NCBI RefSeq assembly: GCF_000740895.1
Contig: NC_025263.1
Location: forward strand, 558,001-622,000
Source: Theileria orientalis strain Shintoku
Lineage: Eukaryota > Apicomplexa > Aconoidasida > Piroplasmida > Theileriidae
Direction of reading: 5' to 3'
Length of the DNA: 64,000 nt
Each line of letters opens with the position of its first letter. The stretch's first letter is position 1. Below are positions 20,229 through 31,153 of this stretch, piece by piece. The notes beneath the pieces are model-generated. The model was given only the letters and a program-made list of their open reading frames with translations, made no database searches and was not told the origin of the DNA. The position numbers were made by a program, and so were the translations under genes.

Positions 20229-20808
20229 GTCCCAAAAGAATGTATTTTACATATATTGCAGGTGTGCCTACATTAACAGACTGCTACATTTACAAGTAAA
20301 CTATTGTACACAAGTGCGATTTTAAATGTCTACTTTACACTCCATTAGGGGATGTGTTACATATATTGTACAAATGGTTGGGCCAAAGAGTCCTACAGTG
20401 TGTGCTGTTCACAGTATTATATATATTTGTTGCCCTGCATTATATTCGAACCTTGTGTTTGATAGAGTTGAATTTTTTCGATTTTTTATGAGTTTCCTGC
20501 CTCTTTTAATCTGGGACTAGTGTCTTTTTAGTTTCACAGTTATGAGCATCACGACAAAGTGATCTTGTCCAATATTCCTCATCATTATAAATTCTATATA
20601 AGACAAATCTTGCAATACATTTCAAAAGCTTTTTTTGTTAATGCCCTTGTGTTTGTTTTTGAGGACACTTTATCGCACCTTCCTTTTTACTTGACCTTCC
20701 TCTGTCATTTTTAGTCGACTTCCTCTTTTCAACCTTTTGATAGATGCCTGGGTTGTAAAATAGTTATGTGTGTGTTAATAAATAGTAGGTAAAGTAAATT
20801 ATATGATA
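20229..20808. other. intergenic region upstream of paralogue 7
   Basis: No gene seen. It contains the shared 28-bp element at 20293-20320 close to the paralogue 7 start. Short frames at 20326-20520 have no recognisable features. Confidence 0.4.
20293..20320 (-). promoter_or_regulatory. 28-bp upstream element shared by paralogues 4 and 7
   Basis: Coding-strand reading ATCGCACTTGTGTACAATAG, continuing GTTTACTT-like. It matches 10685-10712 at 23 of 28 positions in the same orientation relative to the gene. The central TGTACAA and the ATCGCA end are the best conserved parts. Confidence 0.35.
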
Positions 20809-22230
20809 TTAAAGGTAATCCTGTATGTTTAGCCTGAAGTCTCCACAAACGTCATTATAGGCGCGCCTAAGGACGTCCCGAATCCAGAAAGTGATGCTAG
20901 ACGCAGCTCCCTTCTTATAAGTAGGATAGAAAGGGGTGAGGCAGTAGTCGTACTCGACCCTAGCGCAGTTATAGCCTACCGAAAGCCTCGAAAAAAGGAA
21001 GCTGTAGAAGGTCGATACAATATAATGATAAGTTATCAGAGACTCGGAGGGGTTGATGGCCATTTGGTAGTGGTTGATGGCCATGGACTCTATGAAGCCA
21101 TAAGAAAACATCAGCAACGAGGTCGTTAGAAAGACTGTCACGTGAGACCCCGAAAACTCGGTGTTAAAGAGCACTTTTCTGTGAACGGTGTAAAGTGCGT
21201 AAATGAGACTGATGAGTTGAGGAATCATGAAAATCCAAAACAGATTCCTCACCCAGTACGACTTCTTGCAAAGATCAGTGCATTCGCTATAAAAGACGAA
21301 CAGGACGCAGGGGGGGACTATGGAAACAACCGGCAACACCATGTTGACGGAGTGGCACTTGCCCCTGCTCAGCACTGAGTAGGGAAGCACACCGGGGAAC
21401 AGAAAGTTCCTCACCAAGGAAGCCGTCATGAACATCAGAAACACAGAGACGTTGCCGATAGAGTACTCCTTGAAGCGGCACCCGGTCCTGGGAACAACAG
21501 CTGCATGGCGCCTGTACTCGTACTTTTTAAAGTACTTGCACTTGAACTTGTTCAGATCCGTCGACACGTCCTCCTTAGTTGTCTTGGAGATTATTGATTC
21601 CTTAGGCTTGGACTCCGGATACGCTGTTTTGAAGTAGTAAATGTAGAAAAACCACAAACAAGCTGCGATAAGCGTGATAACGAAGGAAATCCAGCACTGG
21701 ACCCTTATCATCACCAGAGGCCTGTGTTTTAGACACAAATCCAAAAGGGCCTGAATTACGAAAACCACGAAGCGCCCTAAGTCGACAAATATCGACCGTA
21801 CGAACAGGTATCTCCAGATGGTTCGGAAATGGGTCATTTGGAAAAAGCCCAAAACGAAGGCGTCAAAGTTTAAAACTTTGTACACTTCCACCGAGACGAT
21901 GTAAGTGCTACTCAGGGTCATTATTAAAACCATCCGCGTGAACACCAGGAAGAGCAGTGCGATGAAGCTGCTGGTCTTCACGTTTACGCCGAGTGTGACT
22001 GCGATAAGGTAGTGGAAAAGTGCACCCAGCCCCGTCGACAGGCTGCGCGAGCTGTACAGCTTGCTGAAGTAGATGCTCGTGTTGTACAGGGGGATGTCGA
22101 GCGCCTCCGCAAAGTGCCGAGAACTGACGTCTATGAGGTGCTGAATGAAGTACGCGCTGAGGGTGACGATTCCGACGATGGAGGCGCCTACGCAGTCCCT
22201 AGGGGGAGTGAAGTCATGTAAAAGCATCAT
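20809..22230 (-). CDS. Tpr/Tar-like multispanning membrane protein, paralogue 8
   Basis: Single exon, 473 residues, ATG at 22230 (a second Met follows at once). Two hydrophobic blocks surround a Lys-rich loop (about 205-250). Motifs are present but altered: IDVSSRHFAEALDIPLYNTS with IYFSKLYSSRS (Glu in place of Val in AVAF), FPGVLPYSVLSRGKCHSVNM (SRGK in place of ERDK), FSRLSVGYNCARVEYDY, terminal DFRLNIQDYL. It has no KFRPNHKMSK segment, but FYPTYKKGA sits at the same place. It is divergent from the DEAD-box helicase at 22875. It is intermediate between the paralogue 1/9 type (YFSKL) and the others. Function unknown. Confidence 0.82.
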   Translation of the reverse strand: MMLLHDFTPPRDCVGASIVGIVTLSAYFIQHLIDVSSRHFAEALDIPLYNTSIYFSKLYSSRSLSTGLGALFHYLIAVTLGVNVKTSSFIALLFLVFTRMVLIMTLSSTYIVSVEVYKVLNFDAFVLGFFQMTHFRTIWRYLFVRSIFVDLGRFVVFVIQALLDLCLKHRPLVMIRVQCWISFVITLIAACLWFFYIYYFKTAYPESKPKESIISKTTKEDVSTDLNKFKCKYFKKYEYRRHAAVVPRTGCRFKEYSIGNVSVFLMFMTASLVRNFLFPGVLPYSVLSRGKCHSVNMVLPVVSIVPPCVLFVFYSECTDLCKKSYWVRNLFWIFMIPQLISLIYALYTVHRKVLFNTEFSGSHVTVFLTTSLLMFSYGFIESMAINHYQMAINPSESLITYHYIVSTFYSFLFSRLSVGYNCARVEYDYCLTPFYPTYKKGAASSITFWIRDVLRRAYNDVCGDFRLNIQDYL

Positions 22231-22874
22231 CTTACCACCCTATCATCGTCTCTTCGGGCTCATTAATCCCCCTTATATTACAATCTCCCAGATTTGTGAC
22301 AATTATCTAGGAAGGTCGGTTTGTTCACCATTTAAATCCCTGATTTCGGGAATATTTGTGTATATAAATATTTTATAAGAGTACAATAAATAAAAACACA
22401 AATCGACCGAAGAATCAACAAAAAAAAGGAACATCTGTGGGGTGGCAATGGCAATAGTAACTTTTACCGTTTTCAATTATTTATAACAGTTTTAATATCC
22501 AAAAATTGATTAAAAAAATATTTAAAACGTTTTTCCAACTGATAACAGCCCTCAAAACTCCAATGTTTAAACTCCCTGTGCAAAATTCAGTTTACTTATT
22601 ATTAAAACTATTGGCTCGACCTTCTGAATTGAAATACATCGAAATAAATTTATATAATATATTTGTTATTAACCGTTTGTGTTTGGGTTATCTTATTGCA
22701 CAAAACACTCCATTTTAAGCCACTATGTATGTCTGGTACATGTAATCTATATATATGTATTGTAGTCTTTTAAAAACATTGTTCATTGATGAATTTTATA
22801 AATAAAAAATTGAGAAAATTATTTTTATTTTTTTTATATGATCTTGTATTTTAAATGTTAAGATTTGTTGTTAA
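22231..22874. other. divergent intergenic region, AT-rich
   Basis: Spacer between paralogue 8 (minus) and the helicase (plus). No gene is supported; a 70-codon frame at 22506-22718 is AT-rich and featureless. The region should hold both promoters. Confidence 0.4.
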
Positions 22875-25206
22875 ATGTATAGAAGGCTTGCATCGTCGTT
22901 GCACAAACGAATAAACTCTAATAACTTTAAATGTAACCCGTACATCCTCAATAAAAACGTAAATGACAACAATGTGTGTGATAAAAATGCCCAGGGTGGC
23001 ATGGAATCCCAGCTTAAATCGCAGATATCGCTACATCCTTCAGTTGTGTTACACCCTGCGATCCAGTACTCACTAATTTCAAATAAGATATTAAAGAATT
23101 TGAATGATATTCAGGAATCGTCGTACTTGTCGATAGTAAGCGGGAAGGACGTGACAATCCACTCTCCCATAGGTAAGATGCTGTGCAACAATTATTATCA
23201 GGGACGGGGAAGACTATCGCATACCTTTTGCCAATTTTAAATAATGTGTACCATATTCACGACATGTTGGAGAGGTTGATGGTAAAAGGTGATCTGAAAC
23301 TGGCGGAATCAGAGGTTAAATTGAGGAATATGTCGCTGGGTCGGAGCAGTAGGCTAGGTCACTCGGTGCTTCCTACAACAATGAGTAACCACGTCCAAGA
23401 TATGGAAGATTTGGAATCGTTTGGAAAGAACATGTTCGAAATGTACAAATCGGGGACGACAATTGATAAGCTTATCGACGTTTTATACTTAAATGAGCCG
23501 CGAAGTCTGAGGTCACTCAATATGCCAGCTATCCCTATGAAGACGTGGAAAAAGAGGTCTAAAAACTCAATTTACAGAAAAATAATGTCAAATCCACTGG
23601 GTTCAGTAAGATGCGCAGTTATTTTGGTCCCAAACAAGGACTTGATCTCACAGGTTTTATCATACATTGACAAGATTGACGTACTTGGAAGACTTTCAAT
23701 ACAAACACTAACGAATGTGCAGTATGACACAAGTACAGTGAAAGTAGTCGAAAATGAAAAGAGTAATGCTGATAGAGAGGCTTACAAAAACGGTTTAAAG
23801 AATGAGGAGATAGATAATGATAGATTAAGTGGTTGTTCCACTGAGACTGGCGACAAATCCATATTCTATGAGGATGAGTTGAAAATGGTAGAAAGTGTTC
23901 CGATTAAGGAGATGGGTGATATGGAGGTTGAAACCGTGGCTATGAATATGGGAAATAGAGTAAATAGGGTTAAAATTAAGTGTACGGAAGGGGACGACTA
24001 TGGAATTGACGGCATTGTGCCTGAGTCAGTTCAGTACAAAAAGAGACCGTTAATAACATCGGACACCATACAGTAGGTCACTAGTTAGATAGAAACCCGG
24101 TTGCTTAAATACGAACAGCGACTGTTTGACGATGGTATTTTACCGTTTGAACCTCGTAACTTGCTTTAAACTTATGCCTTTTCAGATGGGGCTGTGTGGA
24201 CATAGTGGTGAGCACTGTGCAGAGCTTCGCCTTCGAAATCATGAGCTGTAGCGCTCGGGGGATATACCCGGTGTGCGTAGTGTTTGACGAGGTGGACATG
24301 CTTTTTGAAAATAACGCAAACAGAAGCAGCATACTTGAAATAATATCGAGGCTGCGTCCAAGGCCACCCAGCTATAACCCGCTCGTTCACCTGCGTAAGA
24401 GGACTTCAAGGCCGCCGCCTCCGGTACAGATAATAAACGTGGGATCCACGATCAACTTTGGCGGTCTCCAGACCTGCGGGAGCATGATTCACGACAGATT
24501 CAGCACCAGTAAGTTGGTGTTTAGCGAACACAACCACCTCATTAGCCCTGAGCTACGTTTCGAAAGGGCGGACTCCGAAGGTAAACTGAACACCCTGGTT
24601 AAGACGATTGTGAATAACCCCGTTAAAAAAACGGTTGTTTACTGCAACTCGCTGAGCAGCTGCAAGCTCATCTACGACACCCTCAGGAAGCACGACTGGC
24701 CCGTCATGTCGTTTCACAGCAGGTCGGCTCTCGCGACCAGACTCGCCATCTTGAAGACGTTTCAGGACGACGAGCCCAGAATTTTAGTAGCGACGGACCT
24801 GATTACCCGGGGGATCAATTTGGCCGTTGACCACATCATAAACTACGACTTCCCTACGTCCTCTTCGGTTTTCTTTCACAGGATTAAGTCGCCGTCGTCA
24901 AGGGTGACCAGCATCGTCACCGATGATGCAGAGTTGCATACGCAGATAAAACACTTTTCATCCAAGAAGAAACCCATTAACCAGATTTTATCCCGGAAGC
25001 GTTCTCTGAGGAAGAAACTGGACAGGTTGAAGCTGAAAGGTGGGCCTAGGATCCACGTTTCTGAGCCGCGTGTCGAAAATAAGATCAGCGATAGGGATTT
25101 TTTCACCTCAAAGATCCAAATAAAAAACAGCGTGGATGGAGACGTAAAATATGCCAGAGTGCCACTTAAGCGGAGACTTGCGCCGCTATTTAATAATTAC
25201 TCATAA
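22875..25206 (+). CDS. divergent DEAD-box (DEVD) RNA helicase, probably organellar, 3 exons
   Basis: Predicted exons 22875-23172, 23202-24072, 24186-25206 (introns of 29 and 113 nt), product about 729 residues. Helicase motifs in order: motif I SPIGTGKT (spliced across the first intron), Ia VLVPNKDL, a TPGR-region equivalent VVSTVQSF, motif II FDEVDML, motif III region VGST, motif IV VVYCNS, motif V LVATDLITRGIN, and a degenerate motif VI HRIKSPSSR in which the usual GRxGR arginines are missing. A long, non-conserved insertion of over 100 residues separates motifs I and Ia. The N-terminus MYRRLASSLHKR is basic and hydroxylated, like a mitochondrial presequence. Mitochondrial DEAD-box helicases of the MRH4/DDX28 kind are a plausible comparison, by inference. 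It sits on the opposite strand inside the membrane-protein array. Confidence 0.85.
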
Positions 25207-25795
25207 TTTTGTATTTTATGGCGGTCTTAAATGTGTATACATATTTATGAACAATGTCCACTCCGTGTCATAGTTGGCATTGAAATAAGTCAGTATATTA
25301 AACAGCGTTGTTTAAATTAACTATATGTATATGTACAATTGTAACATGTCTGCTGTATGTTCTATGATAATACACAGACCTGTGTACAATAAGTGTGTTT
25401 ATATACATTTGTATATAACAACCTATGTGATAACCACATAATGGTATGTGTACACATGTTAGGTATACATATATACATACACACACTTGGTCTATTGAAC
25501 CACATATATCCGAGACACAACCAACAACGACACTTTACTAACCAGACACCATCTCATCAGCATCCAACTTGTCGCAGCACACACATTATGGTGTCAGGTA
25601 ACAGTAAACGGTGTCCTGAAAACCCAATACATGGTGTAAACTGGTTATGGTGCTCATCACCACACTCACTCATTTCTGTCAACAAACTCTTGTTTCTCAC
25701 ACACCCACACACTGATTACACATTTTAACATACAACCCCTATCACGTACTACGTATATTTTTTAAAATATTATTTGTTGTAGTTTACAACAAGGT
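25207..25795. other. convergent intergenic region with CA/TG-rich tract
   Basis: About 590 bp between the helicase and paralogue 9. Around 25330-25500 it is rich in tgtgtac/gtacaca steps that could form small hairpins. No gene is called: the 111-codon frame at 25393-25728 starts with GTG and has low-complexity His/Ser/Thr composition. Confidence 0.4.
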
Positions 25796-27322
25796 TTATA
25801 GGTACCTTTCTATATTCATTTTGAAATCACTACCTGTATCTCTCCAGGCCATCTTAAACGTCTGTCTAATGACGTACCAAGCAAGATTCGTCTTAGACAT
25901 CCTGTGGTTGGGTCTGAACTTGGGGATGAAGTAGCCCAGGCGGACCCTGGTGTCGTTATATCCCACCGACAGCTTCGAGAAGACGAAACGCATAAACAGC
26001 GAGAAGAACGCATGGAACGTGATTACCCGGTTGTTCCCCTTTCTGTCATACTTGTCTGTATGCGAAGAAGTATTTGACACCGATGATCCGGAATTTCCTT
26101 GCTGTCCGTTTGCGATACGAGGAGTCTTATCGGGGCTTACGACCTTCGCCACGCCTCCAAAGCTCAGTGGATCCAAAAACCCGTTGCCGAACACTACACC
26201 TAGTGTGATCAACATTACTCTGACTTTCGAGTTCGCAATTCTTCGTGCCGATGGGATTCGCGTGTGTATTGCCAGCATTGAGAATATGAAAATGCCTCCC
26301 ATTGGTATTGCGAGCATCCAGAAGACGTTGTAGCAGTCCACCCATTTCTTGAACTGTCCTATCGATTCCAGGATGAAGAGCGTGACCGGCCCAATCATGT
26401 TCGCCACTGGCACGAACATGTTAATCATGTGGCACTTATCCCTGTGGAGCAGCGCGTACGGCAGCACTCCCGGGTATAAGAAGTCCTTAAACATGGAACC
26501 GGCGAAGAACATGAAGAAGGGCGAGAATGCATCTAGGAACGTCTCTGTAAAGTCCTTCGTCTGATTGTCACCGTTGGATATAGCCGCAGCGCCAGATCCA
26601 CTGGCTGCGGTGCTAGATCCTTCCGTTGTAGTGCCATTTCCGAGTCTTAGAGTCTCCGAGTCTTTATCGGCGCAAGTTGACGTCTCGTGGTAACATATCC
26701 ATGAAATCAATGCTGCCAGAGTCACCAGAACACCAACCCAGTTTTGCAGTTTAATCATCAACAGGGGCCTTGAGAAGAAAACTACGTCTAGAATGAACTG
26801 TACAAAAAGAATAAAGAAACGAGATACGTTCGCGGCCAGCGCCACCGCCAGCGAGTGCTCAGGGACGAGCGCCAGCACTGACGCGTGGAAGTAGCCGAAG
26901 AAGAACGACTCTACACTTAGAATTACATATACATGGTAGCCTAGCTTCGACGAGAAGTACAGCGTAAACAGAAGGACGACTCTAATGATTAAAACTACGG
27001 CAAAGCAGACCATACTAATATATTTTCGGTTGGGACTATCGTTTCCGGCCTTGTCACTTTCACCGCCTCCGGGGTCTGGAACGTGCTGGAATATTTGCGA
27101 TATCAAGAATTCAGCCAGGGTTCCTAGTGCGATCAACAGGCACCTGAAGCTGAAGAGCTTGCTGAAGTATATGCTGATGTTGTTGAGTGGTATGTTGAAT
27201 GCGACCGAGAAGTGAGCCGACGTGACGTCGATTTGGTGCATTACCAGATGCGATGAGAGTGAAACAAATGCCGCGATAATCTTACAACCGATACTACTAG
27301 TACCAGGAGAAGACTCAGACAT
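25796..27322 (-). CDS. Tpr/Tar-like multispanning membrane protein, paralogue 9
   Basis: Single exon, 508 residues, ATG at 27322. It is the closest relative of paralogue 1 at the other end of the array. Both have IDVTSAHFSVAFNIPLNNIS, IYFSKLFSFRCLLIA, SVESFFFGYFHASVLA-like and DPLSFGGVAKVV motifs. It has two hydrophobic blocks with a Thr/Ser/Gly/Ala-rich loop (about 220-265) and a second polar loop (about 400-425). Mid-protein motif YPGVLPYALLHRDKCHMINM; C-terminal FSKLSVGYNDTRVRLGYFIP, KFRPNHRMSKTNLAWY, ending DFKMNIERYL. Note HRDK where most paralogues have ERDK. Its start lies next to the 3.8-kb gene desert. Function unknown. Confidence 0.85.
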   Translation of the reverse strand: MSESSPGTSSIGCKIIAAFVSLSSHLVMHQIDVTSAHFSVAFNIPLNNISIYFSKLFSFRCLLIALGTLAEFLISQIFQHVPDPGGGESDKAGNDSPNRKYISMVCFAVVLIIRVVLLFTLYFSSKLGYHVYVILSVESFFFGYFHASVLALVPEHSLAVALAANVSRFFILFVQFILDVVFFSRPLLMIKLQNWVGVLVTLAALISWICYHETSTCADKDSETLRLGNGTTTEGSSTAASGSGAAAISNGDNQTKDFTETFLDAFSPFFMFFAGSMFKDFLYPGVLPYALLHRDKCHMINMFVPVANMIGPVTLFILESIGQFKKWVDCYNVFWMLAIPMGGIFIFSMLAIHTRIPSARRIANSKVRVMLITLGVVFGNGFLDPLSFGGVAKVVSPDKTPRIANGQQGNSGSSVSNTSSHTDKYDRKGNNRVITFHAFFSLFMRFVFSKLSVGYNDTRVRLGYFIPKFRPNHRMSKTNLAWYVIRQTFKMAWRDTGSDFKMNIERYL

Positions 27323-30300
27323 TTGGCTTCATCAGTTAGTGTTAACTATCTGCCTCTATATCATTTGCTGTGTTTGTGTTAAATCTATCTTCTCTGTTTC
27401 AGAGTGACTGCGTTGTCGTTTGTGATGGTTAAAACACGTTTATGTATGTTTTCTCTTTTTACGCCCTCTTTTGAGCTACTACAATGTCGTGTATTTCAAC
27501 TGCATGGTTTTGCGATGTATACTTGAAATAGCTATTTAAGACTGTTTTCTATCACTGCCCTGGGCCTAGGATTCTACAATTCTAACTCGTATTAATCGGT
27601 CTTTCCTGTAAACCTATCTTCTGACTTTTAATCTCCAACACTTCCTTGATCTTTTCTTTACCTTCAGATCACTTTTAGATTCTTCTTTTATCCTCGTTTC
27701 TATGTCAGTTTGATTTTCTATTTATGCCAGAATGAACCGACTAGAGTTATGAAAACGTCCACTTATAGGGCCAGAATTTTATTAGTACAGAACTTTTTCG
27801 TCTTACTTGTACAATGTATCCTATAAAGTTATTAGGGATGTTTTATTATTTAGTTTTAATCAACGATATCGGTATGTTGCTTACCTTAACTATATAATAG
27901 CCTATATGGCTTTATAATTATACATGATTCAATGTAATAAATCACTTGGATTCCTTTAAAATCAAAAAAATTAAATATTATTCAAATTTTAAGAAAATAT
28001 TTGACTCTACCATATCCCGGGGAGCCATAATGATAAATATTGCTACTTTTTAATTTTTTAAGTTTTATGAAATGACAATATAAATTTTATTGTATTTCAA
28101 GATGTTTTTATTATGTCTATTTTTCAACTTTTGGTATTTCATTATATCGTATCGTTGGCCACCTTACACTATAATCTTCCCTCAATTCAAACATTTGTGG
28201 CATCATTTAATTTACACAAGTAATTTAAAAATTTTGAATTATATTCTTAATTAAACCTGAAAACCAGTTCTAGGCCCCTATTATTTCTTCGTATAAAAAT
28301 TTGGGACAAAGGGACTTCCTTCTTTTAAGCATGTAGGTTAGTTTTCCATGGATTCCTTTTCCTAAAGTTTTTTTTGTTTTGACACTTGGTTTTATTTAAT
28401 ATTATATTGGAATCCCGCCTTAGTTTTTTAAATTTAACCATATTTACTTTTATTTCAAAATTGATTCTTGTTTTGCTGCCATCAATTCAATTTATATACT
28501 AGTTCCTTTTCCCATCCATTCATACTATGTTATACATTTCCTATATATTTATGTACAAATTAGCCACAGTCAATTTATTTTCACGACATCGTTTATAGTC
28601 AATTTTTGCAAAGAAGTTAAGTCACAGATGGTGACTTCCATTATATAATAACACAATTTTTTAACAAGTGTATTTCTATGTATATTTTTAATATGAATCT
28701 ATTCAAATATATATATGAATTTAAAACCGAGTTTGTATAATGTACAATATGTTAAACAAAACAAAGATCATTTATCATTATCATATGGAAACAGTTATCT
28801 ATAAAAATTAGTTATTAACTAAAATATAATTAACATAATCATTTAAGTTAGATGTAAAATGTAAAAGTGAAGTTAGTAAGAGTAAATCAAAAAAAAGGTG
28901 AAATTTGAGCCAGAAAGTTATTGATACGGTATAATCATATATAATTTATTTTAACAATAGTATTTTATTTTATACAACATATTGATTTATGATTAGAAGC
29001 TTTTACAAACTTTATCTATGAAATACACACGGTAACTACAATATATGGTGGGAGACACAATATTTATTAGTATAACATCAAATAAAACTTATCGAATACC
29101 AAAGTATATATTTTAAATATCATAAAGTTTGTAATTGTTTCAAATATATAAAATTTCCTGAAAATACAATGACAATACACTACAAATAATTATATAAGAT
29201 TATAACACGAGAATCCTGTGTTGACGAACAAGCTGTACAATATTTTAAGTTGCATAATGTATTTAAAAAATATTCCAACTACAAGATTAAACCATTTCGT
29301 GTGATTCCTTAAACTTTTAACTACAAGTAGTGCGTCCATAGATACATAGATACTTCTAGTATAAAGAACATAATTAATATGTAAATTGGGTTAGTTTCAA
29401 AATTAACAGTTAATTTTAAAAATAAGTAAAATCAAATAAATGAAAAAAATAATGTAAAATCAAAAATTGTAACTATTATAATTCATAGGCAATTAAGTAT
29501 GGACATAGATGGATTCTAACAGATTTATTTGTGGTTTCCTGTTTCTATAGTTTATTTAATTATAATTAAATTATTATAATATGTATTGACCAACATTATT
29601 GACTACTTTTTTAATGTTAATTTCATTATGAAGTCAATTGGACACTAAACACACACACTACACAATTATATAGATACATATAACAAATCTTTTATCATAC
29701 TCAAACAATATCGAATTTGATATTTATTATCACATAGTTCTAATTTTATACTGTTGTCCCATGGCCCCATTCATATAGTAAATGTACAAAAACATTTAGT
29801 TATAACACACCAATGTAGTATTGTTTATGTTTAATCATTTTTAAAAAAATTGTGTAATATAATGTGTCGTTTTTGTTTTTAAAAGTGAAAGTTAGTTGCA
29901 AATAATTAAACATTGTTACCCGCATCAAAGTATAAGTGTTATTTATCTTATAAATACGGTGAACATTACATATGACAATATAAATCTGAATAATACAATC
30001 ATACAAATCACCAATTTGTCTTTAAACAACTTGAAATCTAAGTTTAAACACAATTCACTTAACCATGCGTTGTCACATGTTAATCAAATACACACAAATA
30101 ACATAATCTCACAAAACATAAACTGTCAACAAATGCAACTACTTAGCAGCTTCTCATATTGAATATTTTATAATGTAGTAACTTCATTATTATAGATTTT
30201 TATGTTTGTTAATTTTTAGGCTACACATTAAAATTTTAAAAGCCATATTCTCTATATTGAACCAAGAATCTTTCACATCATTCTCAAATAATCTCGTTCA

Positions 30301-31153
30301 ATTAAAAATTGTTGCCATTTAGGATGATTAGATGGTACATTTCTGTCCAACGGAATAGAAAGCTGGAATAACCATGGAAATAGATAATTTATACATCATA
30401 TCATGCTTCATCCTAAAACCGATATCAAGAATCCCATAACTAAAGTCAAATCAACTTGTAATCTCCTATATAGATGAATATTGGGTTAATATATTTTTTC
30501 CTTAAATTACCTTTCCATCTTATTGAGCACTTTACACTTCGTATGCGCAGTATCACACATATCACATAGGAGTCAATACTCACACCCTTTTAAACCTCTG
30601 CAACATAAATATTTGTTACATTACGTTCATATTTATCCATTTAACATTGATGATTTAGAAGATACAACATCGCTTAAAGTTAAGGTAAATCACATTAATA
30701 TTAAACAAATTATCACATAAGTATAATATCATTAGTTTATCTTTTATTGTATAATTCTATCAAATATTTATTATTTAATTACTGTTTTATTAAACAGAAT
30801 TATCCATTGTCGAATTGCTTAAATATAGTATATCCACTCACGATTCACAAAAACCTATAAGTTGTTATATCGCAATAAATCCATAGTAAACTTAAACCTT
30901 TTCCTAACAAATTAAATGAATATGGCACGGAGCATCTAACTCTATCATGAGATATGTCGAATATGATTTTCAATATCTTGTTGGCAGAGCCAAAAAATGA
31001 ATACATCCTTTTGAGTTGTCTTACAAGACAATTTCAAAAAGATTGTTGTAAATTAAATTATATACCAATTATATTTAATTGATACTGGTAGATTAGATAT
31101 GGACTATATTGTTTCAATTTAAAGTTTTATGAAATGAAAACGCTATTTAAACA
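27323..31153. other. 3.8-kb AT-rich gene desert between divergent gene blocks
   Basis: The largest gene-free stretch in the window, at the switch from minus-strand Tpr-like genes to plus-strand FAINT/ABC genes. Its sequence is very AT-rich with many short homopolymers. The few frames (29896-30162, 30523-30720) are low-complexity Asn/Ile/His-rich and are not convincing. No tRNA or satellite array is seen. Regulatory or chromatin functions are possible but not shown. Confidence 0.5.

Noticed and set aside
25393..25728. 111-codon frame between helicase and paralogue 9
   Set aside because: Starts with a non-ATG codon, His/Thr/Ser-rich, lies in a CA/TG-rich spacer, no family features.
29896..30162. 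88-codon Asn/Ile-rich frame in the gene desert
   Set aside because: Composition equals that of random AT-rich DNA; no domain, no splice partner.
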